Assembly (NCBI GenBank): GCA_023053685.1
Contig: JALIGW010000014.1
Span: 17,951,308 to 18,015,307 of the forward strand
Length of the DNA stretch: 64,000 nt
DNA from: Diadophis punctatus similis
Taxonomy: Eukaryota > Chordata > Lepidosauria > Squamata > Dipsadidae
Reading direction: 5' to 3'
The translations under genes were made by a program, and so were the position numbers. Position 1 is the first letter of the stretch. The number at the start of each line of letters is the position of its first letter. Below are positions 45,615 through 56,309 of this stretch, in pieces. Below the pieces are notes generated by a model. That model saw only the letters and a program-made list of their open reading frames with translations. It was not told where the DNA came from and ran no database searches.

Positions 45615-45868
45615 TTCATAGAATAATAGAGTTGGAAGTGACCTTGGAGGTCCTCTAGTCCAACCCCTTGCTCAAGCAGGGGACCCTATACCATTCCAGA
45701 CAAGTGGCTGTCCAGTCTCTTCTTAAAAGCCTCCAGTGATGGAGCACCCACAACTTCTGAAGGCAACCTGTTCCATTGATTGATTGCTCTCACTGTTAGG
45801 AAGTTTCTCCTTAATTTTAGGTTGCTTCTCTCCTTGGTTAGTTTCCATTCATTGTTTTTTGGCTTCCT
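45615..45868 (-). mobile_element. CR1 LINE 3' end, minus strand
   Basis: AATAGAGTTGGAAGTGACCT, CCCCTTGCTCAAGCAGGGGA and AGTGATGGAGCACCCACAAC. Truncated after TTAGTTTCCATTCATTG. Confidence 0.9.
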
Positions 45869-45884
45869 TCCAAATGTGTGACTT

Positions 45885-45965
45885 AAAGTCTCAGAATTCT
45901 CTAGCCAGCATGACTGTTACTGAGAATTCTGGGACTTGAAGATTGAGAAATGGGGTTCTCCAGTA
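45885..45965. mobile_element. Degenerate palindromic hAT MITE
   Basis: CAGAATTCTCTAGCCAGCAT and GAGAATTCTGGGACTTGAAG pair as arms, but the ends are eroded. Confidence 0.5.
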
Positions 45966-46132
45966 CATAAAGTCAGACAGTTTAGGATGAATTCAGTAAA
46001 TGGTTGAATAAATTCAATACATGGTTAGGCAGCTATGACCTGGGCCAATCAGCATTAACTTGGTGGTCTATCAACCTCCAGAAGAAGTAACGTCAGAAGT
46101 TAATGACCCAGGAGATGCTTTTGTGGCAGGAA

Positions 46133-46512
46133 CAGAGATGGATTCCTCCCGGTTCGGACCGGTTCGCCCGAACTGGTAGCAACCCGTTGGTGATGTCATG
46201 ATGACATCACTGAAACAGATCGGTCGGTGCCAGTCCGTGGGTGCCGCCATCTTTTTTTGGATTTTTTTTTTTGGATTTTTTTTGGATTTTTTTGAATTTA
46301 AAAATTTTTTAAAAAAAATTTCTTCTGCGCATGTGCAGAAGCTGAGTTTCCGGCATTGCGCATGCGTCACCATTTTGTTTTCAGCTAATTTTTTTTATTT
46401 TGTTTATTTGCACTGCTCATGCACATGCGAAGCGCGCGCGTGCCCATGAGGCGTGCCCACGCGGCACGGGAGGAAGCGAACCGGCAGCAAGGTAAGTTGG
46501 AACCCACCCCTG
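46133..46512. mobile_element. hAT-type MITE (GGTGGGTTC family), perfect target duplication
   Basis: Ends CAGAGATGGATTCC and GGAACCCACCCCTG. GGCAGGAA is duplicated exactly at 46125-46132 and 46513-46520. A GGATTTTTTTT repeat tract lies inside at 46258-46300. Confidence 0.95.
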
Positions 46513-46598
46513 GGCAGGAACCTTGTGACTAAGGCGCCCCTTCAATATGCAAGTCCCTCAATGTTCAGGTAATAATTTAACTCACTTATTCCCAAAGA

Positions 46599-46733
46599 CA
46601 GGAGTCTCCGAGGTTGGTAATTTTAAGAGTTGTGGACTTCAACTCCCAGAATTCCTCAACTAGCCATGTTGATTGGGGAATTCTGGGAGTTGAAGTCCAC
46701 AATTCTTATATTTGCCAAGTTTGCAGACCCCTG
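46599..46733. mobile_element. Palindromic hAT MITE, first of a tandem pair
   Basis: Ends CAGGAGTCTCCGAGGTTGG and TTTGCAGACCCCTG with paired arms. Confidence 0.85.
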
Positions 46734-46741
46734 CCCTAAAG

Positions 46742-46863
46742 CAATGTTTCCCAACCTTACATATTTTAAGATATGTGAACTTCATCCCAGAATAACCTAG
46801 CAAGCAATGTATTCTGGGAGTTGAAGTCCACAAAATGTAAAATATCTAAGGTTGGAAACATTG
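46742..46863. mobile_element. Palindromic hAT MITE, second of a tandem pair
   Basis: Ends CAATGTTTCCCAACCTTAC and AAGGTTGGAAACATTG. CCCTAAAG (46734-46741) and TCCTAAAA (46864-46871) flank it, six of eight matching. Confidence 0.85.
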
Positions 46864-46871
46864 TCCTAAAA

Positions 46872-47910
46872 TTAGGTCAAGTAACATCACTTCAGTTCCC
46901 ATCATTTTAGATTATGTTTTCTTCTTAATTTGCAACTCTTTACACTACTTTCAGAAGTTTTCTTTCTTCACTTTTTTGCCCTCTTTTTGGAATTATATGG
47001 GCCATGCCTGGATATAATAATTTCATCTTCAATCATTGCGAAAAAATTAAATATTACTGCCTTGAATTAGCCTATAATGTGCTTTCTGGAATTTGGAAAA
47101 CCACCATTTTCTTCTCCTATCTCTTATTCCTGTGCAGCCAAGGTTCTGTCTGTATGTCATGGTTATCAGTGGTGTCTTCACCTATCACACTGTTGTGATA
47201 GTCAAATTGTGATTGGTTTGGTTTGGTTTCGTGTGTAGTACAAATTAAACCAGTCATCATGGTTTGTACGTTTACACAATTTTGCATGTTGAACTAATCC
47301 AGCTGACTGACTAATTACCAAAAGACTTTGATAGCTAGATAGCCAAGTAAATAAAGAATCATAGCTAAGCAGACTATAGATCGGTAAGACATAAACTCAG
47401 CTGATGTGAAAAAATATTTTATTTACCAACTGGACTTATATTCTTATCTTGCTGCACAGTGTATTAATGAACTTTGATATCATAAATGTAATAGCTGATT
47501 TATACATTCTGCTTATGAAATAATAATTGCCATAATTATGCAGTTGGGAAAATTGTTTTGAAATGAACAAGTCTTTATTTCAGTTGAATTGAAATAAATA
47601 CTTGTTGAAGAAATAGGCCACTTGTTCCAGTGAATCTTTTATTTCCCCTCTGTGGCCATATCCTATCTGGCTACCCACAAATTTTGAAAATATCACCTCC
47701 TCTAATTCAAAATTCATATCCATCACTTTGAATGTAAATGATTTGAAATAAAACTGAAATGAAGGATTGTTTAGATGTTTGTATGGGAATACAATGATAT
47801 GCCATAGAGTAGAATTAAAATTATTGCTACAAATATTAGTATCTGAGAAATATTGAAGAAAAGAAATAAAAATCTTGAAAAATAAGAAAGCTGCAGATAC
47901 AAATAGTATA
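46872..47910. other. No repeat recognised; long minus frame without homology
   Basis: A 136-codon minus frame (47580-47990) is AT-rich, phenylalanine-rich and without a domain; part of it overlaps the LINE-like text at 47.9 kb. Not called as a gene. Confidence 0.35.
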
Positions 47911-47914
47911 ACTG

Positions 47915-48100
47915 GGAAAATGCTAAAATATGGGTGCGGTTTGTTTATGGACTGGCTGGTGCAATTTATTAAAGCATGTGAAAAGTGCATTTGTGTCTGA
48001 CAATGCAGTTATTGTTCCTGGATACAAAAGGAAAGTTAGCAAGAATGAATAAAGAAATTACCAGGGAAATAGTGCGTTAAGTGTGCCTCGGGAGAGGTCT
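47915..48100 (+). mobile_element. LINE-like repeat shared with 58.3-58.75 kb
   Basis: CTAAAATATGGGTGCGGTTTG here and TTAAAATATGGGTGCAGTTTG at 58.35 kb start a shared segment that goes on through ACAAAAGGAAAG and GCAAGAATG. The copy at 58.7 kb translates as an NxRGxxLxSxPGK motif, typical of a LINE reverse transcriptase, so both are probably fragments of one LINE family. Confidence 0.5.
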
Positions 48101-48485
48101 GCACAATTCTGATGGAAAAGATATGAAGTGTAACAGTGAACACAATTTGGAAAATGCAGAGTGGCTTTAAGCCAAGAAGGACTTGTCTCTTCAGTAGGTT
48201 ATTGAGAAATGTATGAATGGGAAAAAGAAGGACTTGAAAATGAAAGAGACCATGTTGATAGCAACAGAGTTTGGCAGAGAAAATGGACTAGATGTTTTAC
48301 ATAGCAGTGAGAACGAGAGGAAGCCAATAAATTTGTGCAACTTGGAAATAAATTTTTATTACAAAGGGGCAAATGGAAAGAGAAAGTTTAAAGTAAAACT
48401 ACTTTGTCAAAAGAAGCATGAACATAAGAGTATGTGCATGCCCACTTGGTTTAATGGGAGTAAAAGTTGGAATGTCAAGAGCAGC

Positions 48486-48546
48486 GTATCTCAACCTTGG
48501 CAGCTTGAAAATGTATGGACTTCAACTCCCAGAATTCCCCAGCCAG
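48486..48546. mobile_element. Palindromic hAT MITE, one arm
   Basis: ATCTCAACCTTGGCAGCTTG and CTCCCAGAATTCCCCAGCC; the second arm is missing. Confidence 0.7.
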
Positions 48547-48726
48547 CAAGGAGGACATAGAAGCAAGATAAATACAGTGAATGCGAGGCAGTAAAACTGC
48601 GGGGTAAAACCAGAAAGGGAGGATACTAGGAATGAGTGTGCATTACTTGGGAGCGGTTTGGTTTTCTGGAGAGGATTAATGAGGTATGCCTTTGAAAACA
48701 CATCTATGACAGAAGAGTTCATACTA

Positions 48727-48810
48727 GTGGACTTCAACTCCCAGAACTCCCCAGCCAGCGTGGGAGTTGAAGTCCACAAGTTGTACAGTTGCCAAGTTGG
48801 GAGACCCATG
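48727..48810. mobile_element. Palindromic hAT MITE, one end deleted
   Basis: TGGACTTCAACTCCCAGAAC pairs with GGGAGTTGAAGTCCACAAG. The right end GTTGGGAGACCCATG is kept and the left end is lost. Confidence 0.75.
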
Positions 48811-48818
48811 TTCTAGAG

Positions 48819-49456
48819 CAGGGGTCTCAAACTCGATTTCATTGAGGACCACATTGAGTTTTACCTAGGGGGAGGCGTGGCCAGGGTGGGCGTGGCCAGC
48901 TCAACGTCACTCATGTCAGGGGCACCTGTGGTGGCCAAGTGCTAAGGCAGGACTTCCATCAGACCCTTCCTCATTCTCATTATAACCTTCCTTCCTTCCT
49001 TCCTTCCTTCCTTCCTTCCTTCCTTCCTTCCTTCCTTCCTTCCTTCCTTCCTTCCTTCCTTCCTTCCTTCCTTCCTTCCTTCCCTCTTCATTCTCCTTTC
49101 TTCTTCCTTCCCCTCTTTCCTTATTTTTCCTTCCTTGCTCTCTTCCCATCTTTTTCTTTGTCTTTCCTCTTTCCCTTTCTACTTTCCCGTCCCTTCTTGC
49201 ATGCTCAAATGCAAAAGGGGAAACATTTCTCCTTTTGTTTTGTTTTTAGTTTGTTTCGCTAGCCCTCTGCCAGCGAAAACGGAACCCATTTTTGCTGGCA
49301 GAGTGCTGCAGGAGGCCGTTGTGGCCAAAAACGGGGCCTGGGGGCTCCGTTTTTGCTGGCAGAGGCACCGCGGGCCAGTCCTTTGCTGTTTCCAGGGCGG
49401 CCCCGCAGGTCAGATCTGAGCACCCCATGGGCCGGATCTTGAGTTAGACACCCCTG
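48819..49456. mobile_element. hAT-type MITE with CAGGGGTCTCAAACTC end, perfect target duplication
   Basis: Ends CAGGGGTCTCAAACTCGAT and TTGAGTTAGACACCCCTG. TTCTAGAG flanks it exactly at 48811-48818 and 49457-49464. A TTCC array lies inside and explains much of its 638-bp length. Confidence 0.9.
48987..49084. repeat. TTCC microsatellite inside the MITE
   Basis: About 24 units, grading into impure C/T sequence to about 49200. Confidence 0.95.
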
Positions 49457-49623
49457 TTCTAGAGGAAGAGGAAGGCTTAGAAAATTGTGTTGGAGGGTAA
49501 GTTCCCCAGAGAGAGAGAGAGGTGAGAAGTTAAAAGGAGAAAAAACTCTGTGTAAATGGATATGGTGGAAGCAAAGATGTTTTGCAAGGACAGAAACTTT
49601 TGGGATGGAATTGGACATAACTG

Positions 49624-50041
49624 CAGGTAGTCCTCAACTTAGTTATCACATTGGGATCAGAATTTCCATTGCTAAGCAAGGTGGTTGCTAAGTCCGTCGT
49701 GCCGGATTTTACGACTTTAGACTGATTTTATTGCTTTTTGCCACAGTTGTTAACTGAATCACTGCAGTTGTTACTGTAAGTGACTTGTGTGGTCATTAAA
49801 TGAATCTGGCTTTTCCCATTGGCTTTGCTTGTCAGAAGCTGGCTGGGAAGGGCACAAATGATGATCACAGGACACCACAACCACTGTAAATAAACGTCAG
49901 TTGCCAAGCACTTAAATTTTGATCCTATGACTGTGGGGCTGCTGTGACCTTCGTAAGTGCGAGGACCAATGATAAGTCACTTTTTTCAATGCCATTGTAA
50001 CTTTGATTGGCCGCTAAACGAATGGTTGTAAGTCAAGGACT
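49624..50041 (-). mobile_element. Tigger-like MITE, right end eroded
   Basis: Starts CAGGTAGTCCTCAACTTAG; ends TTGTAAGTCAAGGACTTG, where the final terminal bases have changed. Confidence 0.85.
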
Positions 50042-50224
50042 TGTTTCCTTTTCTCTGATCCTTTAATTTATTTTGCTTCCTTTTTCTTGTTTCTCTTCTT
50101 CTTGCTTATTTCAAAAGAGAATAGCGCAATAGCTCTGCATGTATATAAGTTCTATCTTTGGGTATATTTTCAATAATAATTTGTATGGTTGTATGATCCC
50201 AACTGGTTACCCATGCCTTAATCC

Positions 50225-50300
50225 AGGGGTTCTCAAACTTGGCAACTTTAAGACTTGTGGACTTCAATTCCCAGAATTCTCCAGCCAGCTATGCTGGCTT
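50225..50300. mobile_element. Palindromic hAT MITE, one arm
   Basis: CAGGGGTTCTCAAACTTGGC and TTCCCAGAATTCTCCAGCC; the second arm is missing. Confidence 0.7.
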
Positions 50301-50352
50301 AATCAATGTAAGAGCTGGCCAGTTCTTTCTCCAATCATGTTTGATGTTTGTA

Positions 50353-51102
50353 CAGCTAATCCTCGACTTACAACCACAATTGAGTCCAGAATTTATGTTG
50401 TTAAGTGAGACATTTGTTGAGTTTTGCCCCATTTTACAACCCTTCTTGCCATAGTTGTTAAGTGAATCACTGCAGTTGATAAGTTATTAACCTGGTTGTT
50501 AAGTGAATCTGGCTTCCCCAAGAACGTCGCTTGTCAGAAGGTTGCCAAAGGGGATCACATGACCTTGGGACACAGTGGCCGTCTTAAGTGTGAGTCAGTT
50601 GTCAAGCATATGAATTTTGATCACATGATTGTGGGGATGCTGCAAAGGTCATAATTGAAAAACGGTCATAAGCAGGGGTGGGCTTCAAAAAATTTAGCAA
50701 GGGGTTCTCTGCCCGGTTACTGGGTGGGTATGGCCATGGTGGGTGTGGCCTAGTCAGCCTCCTGCAACATGGCCGGGGGGGGGTTTGCCCTCCCCAGGCT
50801 CCAGAGGCCTTCCCGAACTTCTGGTAGGCCCATTTTTCGCCCTCCCCGAGCCTCCCCACGCGCCCTGCACTTACCTGCATCCAAAACGGGCCGCGTGGGG
50901 ACTCCTGGGAGGGGCGGGGTGGGCGGGGCCAGCCAGGAGTGGGATTTGGGGGTTCTCCGAACTACACAGAATCTTAGCTAGAGGTTCTCCCGAACCCCCG
51001 CAAACCCCCAGCAGCCCACCCCTGGTCATAAGTCACTTTTTTCGGTGCCATTGCAACTTTGAATGGTCACTAAATGAACCGTTGTGAGTCAAGGACTACC
51101 TG
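50353..51102 (-). mobile_element. Tigger-like MITE split by a nested hAT MITE
   Basis: Left end CAGCTAATCCTCGACTTAC after TA; right end GTGAGTCAAGGACTACCTG. The element is contiguous with its family once 50673-51024 and one copy of the duplicated target are set aside. Confidence 0.9.
50673..51024. mobile_element. hAT-type MITE (GGTGGGTTC family), nested
   Basis: Ends CAGGGGTGGGCTTC and GCAGCCCACCCCTG. GTCATAAG is duplicated exactly at 50665-50672 and 51025-51032 within the Tigger-like element. It is the youngest layer at this place. Confidence 0.95.
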
Positions 51103-51760
51103 CATTATTCAGTTCTTCACAGGGTAGCATATTGTTAATTAACCAACATGTTAAAGTATCATTAAGTTGCAAAGAAGAGCTGTGCTGTTAATGACAGAAC
51201 CCACCATATGTATGTGTGAAGTCACATTTAAGGTTTGCAGTTAAGGTCTCTCTTTCCTGCACCTTTAACAGATGTGTTACAGGTAGAATATCATCATAGC
51301 TATTACAAATCGCATTCTCTTGCCACATGCAATAACCACATTTGGCACTGTAGTTTTTATTTTTAAAGATGTCATAGTGTCCTAACTAGCCCAAAGCATA
51401 CTGATCGCATTGTTTGAATTATAGCCATTACGTTACATTAATTCAACCATTTTGGATTAATCATGCCTTTTAATAAATGTGTACATTTAATTGTTAATTA
51501 TTCTGCTTATGTGGCAGAAGGTTTGGTAAATGCATAATTTATTATTTTTAATGTCCATCTGTTGTAGAGTTGGAATGCCTCATTAAAAACTGACTAGGTT
51601 TTAAAAAAATATTTTTAACCTTTTCTTTGTTTTGCTGCTGTACGTCCTCTTCACTTTTCATAAACATTTTATTTAGGAAAATAAATTGAACTGAAAACAG
51701 TAGAATGTTCTTCCATTTCACGGGTTACAGAATTATATTCCATTTAATGGAATACAGAAT
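51103..51760. other. Repeat-free AT-rich tract, candidate conserved non-coding element
   Basis: No repeat recognised. CATTTAATTGTTAATTATTC (near 51484), GGATTAATCATGCC and CATAATTTATTATTTTTAATG are homeodomain-type clusters. Function is inference. Confidence 0.3.
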
Positions 51761-52570
51761 TAAAAAGTAGAAGCAAATCATAGCTTGATTGACTGACTTC
51801 ACGGAATGGCTAAGGCTAAACTGGCATTCAAACGATGCTTGTTTTTGTATAGAAAGGTTTTTATCGTGTCAGAAATCACTTGATTCCAAAGAAAATCAAC
51901 CCCCCCCCAGTATGTTCGTCCCTTGAAAACCCGTTTATGGTTCCTATTTTGGGACATTGGGGCGGGAGAAAGATATTGAGGCCAGCAGATATTGCTTCCT
52001 ATTGTGGCCCCCTTGTGTGAAACAACAACCCATAAGAAGCCACATCAGTCGGATGGTCTTCAGAGAGAATTTTGGAGAATAAATCATCAGTCTTGTGATT
52101 GGTTTTTCCTGCATCCTTAATATAATTTAATATGTCTTTTACCCTGGAGATTTTGATGATGATGAAGATGAGGATTGCACTTTGTATTTTGATGTATTAT
52201 GTTTTTATTACAAGCCACCAGAGGTCAGGCAATATTTGGTAGTATACAAACTTGACGAACATATAAATGATAGGGGAAGTCAGGTTTTTTGACTAGTTCC
52301 TGCTGAAATTAAGGGAATTTATCATAATTAGTTGAACTCTCACTGAGTTCATTGGTCTTGAAATCTGGTGAAGACCGAATTCAATTGATCAGAAAAGTAG
52401 CATCCTCCAGTCTAAACTCTGCTCGGTGCAGGAATTCAAATTAAAGTTACAGACAAAATTCTGAAACTACCCAGAAAAGCAGAGTCCAGCATCTCTCTGG
52501 GTTGTGCTTCTTCTTCAGACTGCTCTTACTTTTAAGAAGTCTTTGTAAGGATTCAGTCCCTTCAGTTTCT
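51761..52570. other. No gene or repeat recognised
   Basis: GAT triplets at 52153-52174 and a C run at 51901-51908 only. Confidence 0.35.
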
Positions 52571-53035
52571 AATTCTTTGTCCTGTGCTCCGGCTGAGTAA
52601 GAACAGGGTTTACTTTGTCCCAAAGGTGCTTTTTCAGGAAGCAACTGGATTTTCTTTGTGTCAAAGCATTCCTGACCTGCTCTCGAGTTGCCAGAGGCAG
52701 GGGGATGGGGAATGGAGCCTCGCAGCTGCATTGAGGAACTTGCACTTCAGTCAAAACAAAGCACATTCCAGCCGGCCACGTCAAGGTCATAGCCACGCAG
52801 ACCCATAGTGGCTGGAGGGAGGGACCTCTACAACCCACAAAATTGCTTTGTTGGAAAATGTGACTGATGTCACACCTTGTGGGGAGGGGAAAACAGTCAG
52901 AGCCAAGGCACGAATTAAGTGAGGTCAAAGTTGGCTTCACTTGGTCCGTGCTGACATGAAGCTCCTAATAAACAATTGGATTTCTTTTGAAACTTGGCTT
53001 GAGGCTCATGATTTAATTATGGCATCAGTCGGACA
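52571..53035. other. Mostly unassigned; fragment of the foldback family at its start
   Basis: TTTGTCCCAAAGGTGCTTTTT and GGAAGCAACTGGATTTTCTT (52614-52660) match the outer part of the foldback family. The remainder, to 53035, is not recognised. Confidence 0.45.
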
Positions 53036-53557
53036 CGTTGTTTTTCTTTGAAGATGTTTTGCTTCTCATTCAAGAAGCTTCTTCAGTTCTGACTGAATGG
53101 TGGAGAATGGAAGAATGTACATTCCTTGCAGTCATCTGGTTGTTAGCACTCTCTCTGAGAGTCGTTGAGACCACTTGGAGGTTTATCTGTTCCCTCAGTG
53201 TTTGATGAAAGAAGCCATCTACATTAAGATTTAACAGCCCTCTCTCAACAGAGGGGAAGGGATATGACATCACCTACCTCCTGTTTACAACACAATCCTT
53301 TCAGCACTTCCACGAAAGTTCCACACCCATTTGCACTATTCAGGTGATCCTGAGGCCACAAATCAATCTCCAAGTAGCCTCAACGGCTCTCAGAAAGAGT
53401 GCCAACGACCAGATGACTGCAAGGAATATAAATCCTTCCATTCTCCACCATTCAATCAGAACTGAAGAAGCTTCTTGAATGAGAAGCAAAACATCTTCAA
53501 GGAAAAACAAAGTCCAGTTGAAAAAGCACCTGGATGACCAAGAATCTCCATAGACAG
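53036..53557. repeat. Foldback element with about 180-bp inverted arms
   Basis: The left arm, about 53036-53206, starts ACACGTTGTTTTTCTTTGAA; the right arm, about 53350-53520, ends CAAGGAAAAACAAAGTCCAG. They are near-complementary over most of their length, including AAGATGTTTTGCTTCTCATT and CTTCTTCAGTTCTGA. A spacer of about 140 bp lies between. The right arm extends further (to about 53557) than the left. Confidence 0.85.
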
Positions 53558-54245
53558 GGTTTACCTTTCTTCTCTGTGACATCTCTTCAGGGGTTTGAAG
53601 AAGACTATCATGTCCTTTCTTAAAGGTCCCTACCTCCTTCAGTCTTTCTTCGTACAACTTTGCTTCTCATGTCCTGGATCATCTTGCTTTCATACAGGGG
53701 AGAGCATCATCACTTGGATTAACACATTATGTGAAGCTGTGGTTTGTGAAGCAGAGATGTTTGTCCAACACAATGCTAAGTTGAAACAGGACGATGGATG
53801 ATGCTAATCCTAAAGGAAACCATAAGATTTAATGTTATGGGTTATCAAACTCTCTATTCCCCCCCCCCCAATCATGAGTGTTTTCTACTTAATAAATTCA
53901 CTGGAGGATTCAGTCCAGCTTTCTATTTTTGATGGTGGACAGTAAGACTCTCTGGGAAGTTGTGTTTGGTTAAGCCTCAAGCAGCACATTTTGCTTTGAG
54001 TCCCCAGAGGTGCTTCTCCTCTTTGCATTCACTTGATGGTAGTCTCAGGTTTGCTATGTTTTCACTACCGAAATCACAGCTCCTCAGCGGTTCTGAGTTT
54101 TGCCGGTTTCTGAATCTTCCCCATGCTCTCTTCTGCTCCTTTAGAAGGAAATTAATAAGCAGCTTCTAATTTATTTTAATAGAAAGTCTTCAGCGAGAAA
54201 GAGCTAATTTTCTCCCCAGTTCTTTTGAGGTTGAGGCAGATGGTC
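53558..54245. other. No gene or repeat recognised
   Basis: Short frames only; a C run at 53860-53869. Confidence 0.35.
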
Positions 54246-54259
54246 AGTCTGTCTGCATC

Positions 54260-54345
54260 TCTTTCACTTTCTCTTTCTCTCCCCCTCTCCCTTTCTCTTT
54301 TTCTCTTTCTCTCTCTCTCTTACTTTGTCTCTCACTTTCTCTCTC
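54260..54345. repeat. CT-rich low-complexity tract
   Basis: Impure TCTC and CTTT units, then CACACA. Confidence 0.85.
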
Positions 54346-54479
54346 ACACACACAGAGCAACACAGAAATACACACACTCAGAGTTGCACACTGATTCTGC
54401 AGAGTGCTGATACTTCAGAAGACACATGTACTTGGTTGTCCAAAAACTGACATTTCATCCTTAACAGTTGCATACATTT

Positions 54480-54551
<72 letters not shown>
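54480..54551. repeat. GT microsatellite
   Basis: About 36 pure dinucleotide units. Confidence 0.97.
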
Positions 54552-54552
<1 letters not shown>

Positions 54553-55005
54553 TGGGGTTTGATTAAATGAAGCCCAAGGTAAGGCAAGGCGAAATCTCGC
54601 TTCTCAGGTACGAAGGCGAGAGGTGACTTGCTGTAATCTCAGACAAGGCCTGCAGTGCACCATTGATCTTCTTTTCCTGAAAGGTTGATTCTGTGGGGCT
54701 TCTCCCTGGCAGTCGGAGGGAGAAAACGAAAGCCCCTCAGCCCCAGACCCAAATAATTAGCATGCAGCCCTGCATTCAGTTAGTGATTATTTTTTTCCCC
54801 TGGGCTGCTGCATTACAGCCACTCCTATTTGCTATTTGCAGGAATGAGTCACAAAATTTACCAGGGAGCTGACCAATGACTCAAGTCCAGGGGCGCAGAG
54901 GGGTTGTGTTTTTTCTGCATGTGTGCAAACATAGGCATGCATAATAGGAAAAAAGAAAGAGATTGCATTCTTACAATTAAGTTTCTTTTCAGTTGTCTGC
55001 CTACA
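54552..55005. other. Repeat-free tract, part possibly conserved
   Basis: AATAATTAGCATGCAGCCCT (54751-54770) and GCTATTTGCAGGAATGAGTC have the look of a non-coding conserved element. No coding evidence. Confidence 0.3.
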
Positions 55006-55195
55006 GATGGACCTTGGCTTATAACCATAATTAGGGCCAGAATCTCCATTGCTAATCAAGGCAATTGTTAAATGAATTGCACCCAATTTTGCAACCTTTT
55101 TTTTTTGCTCTGGCTGTTAAGTGAATCTCTCCAGTTGTTAAGTGAATCACATGTTGATTAAGTTTCCTCACTGACGTTTCTTTTTGGAAGCCATT
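55006..55195 (-). mobile_element. Tigger-like MITE, left part of the variant subfamily
   Basis: CAGATGGACCTTGGCTTATA and GAATTGCACCCAATTTTGC match the variant seen at 33.2 kb; it stops after TTTCTTTTTGGAAGCC. Confidence 0.7.
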
Positions 55196-55227
55196 GGGGT
55201 TGCATTCAGGTTCCAGATTTGCCATCA

Positions 55228-55835
55228 TCACAAGTTGCTGCCTGTTGTGGCCCTCCAGCTTCTAGTGGAGCTGGCGGCAGACTCGGACAATGAGGAGGTT
55301 GGGGAGGAACTTGGGCCAGTGCTGGAGTCTGCGGAAGGCTCTGATGGATGCTCTGCGTCGGAAGCAGAGATAGAGCCAGGGCCGTCTGACATTTCCCAGC
55401 CACCGGAGAGGCAGCTGCCTTTGGAGGCTGATATGAGTGAGAAGGAAGAACAGTTGGGGCCTGTTCCAGATGCACGTATGAGCAGAGCAGTTAGGAGAGA
55501 ACAACTGAGGACAAGGAAGCAAGGCACATGTGGATGCTGAATGGCCCCTCCCTGGCTAGGGAATAAATAGAAGGAAAGGGGAGTAGTGGTCATATGAGAC
55601 AACAGTTCGTATTTCTGAAGATTTGGCTCATCATGTTTTGTGCCTCAGAGACTGCTTGACAGAACTTAATTTGCAGCTTTGGCTGGGAGCTCAAGGCTGG
55701 CAATTATCGCAAGGAACGGATAAGGTCTGTTACTGCAGTTAACTCTTTGAAGGACTATTGCCTGGACTTTTTGGTGTGTGAATGCCATTAATTCACAGGA
55801 GATAAATAAAGGGGGTGGGGGTTCAGGACAAGGAG
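55228..55835 (+). repeat. Possible solo LTR or dispersed repeat with an acidic frame
   Basis: It starts near TGTTGTGGCCCTCCAG and includes AATAAA at about 55803. A 118-codon plus frame (55184-55540) is rich in Glu, Ser and Pro (LAADSDNEEVGEELG), without a domain, and a serine-rich frame covers the other strand. The composition differs from its neighbours. I recall similar text dispersed in squamate genomes, but the boundaries and TG...CA ends were not confirmed. Confidence 0.4.
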
Positions 55836-56199
55836 TCTGTTTCTTGTTTCTGCTAAGGCTGGGTCAGAACACCGCCTTTACTAGGGATTTCAGAAACTTC
55901 ATTAGTTTCCTTTGCACTGGCTTTTTCACTGCTTTATCTCATTTAGTTTCCTCTCCTCCAAATTGCCTCTTAATGCTATGCTGGAGCTTGTGCTCTCTTT
56001 CCTTCTGGGATAGATTTGCTGAGGCACTGGAACGTGTTTAAATGGAAAGTGTTTCAGTTAAGAGAAGTGGTGTCCCAGCTCATTCACCGCCCTCATCCAT
56101 AAGGAGATTCGTTTGCGCTTAAGGTGTGGTGTGAACTCAGCCACGGTGGGTGAGCCTTTGTTCATGGCATACGTGGCTTAATTCAGCCTCTCTGTAAGG
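55836..56199. other. No gene or repeat recognised
   Basis: An 87-codon frame at 55778-56041 has no domain. Confidence 0.35.
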
Positions 56200-56204
56200 A
56201 AGAA

Positions 56205-56309
56205 TAGAGAATAGAATAGAATAGAATAGAATAGAATAGAATAGAATAGAATAGAATAGAATAGAATAGAATAGAATAGAATAGAATAGAATAGAATAGA
56301 ATAGAATAG
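56205..56309. repeat. AATAG pentanucleotide microsatellite
   Basis: About 20 units, directly attached to the CR1 3' end on its right. Confidence 0.97.

Noticed and set aside
48916..49262. Lys/Glu/Arg repeat frame and Pro/Ser/Phe/Leu frame
   Set aside because: Translations of the TTCC array on the two strands.
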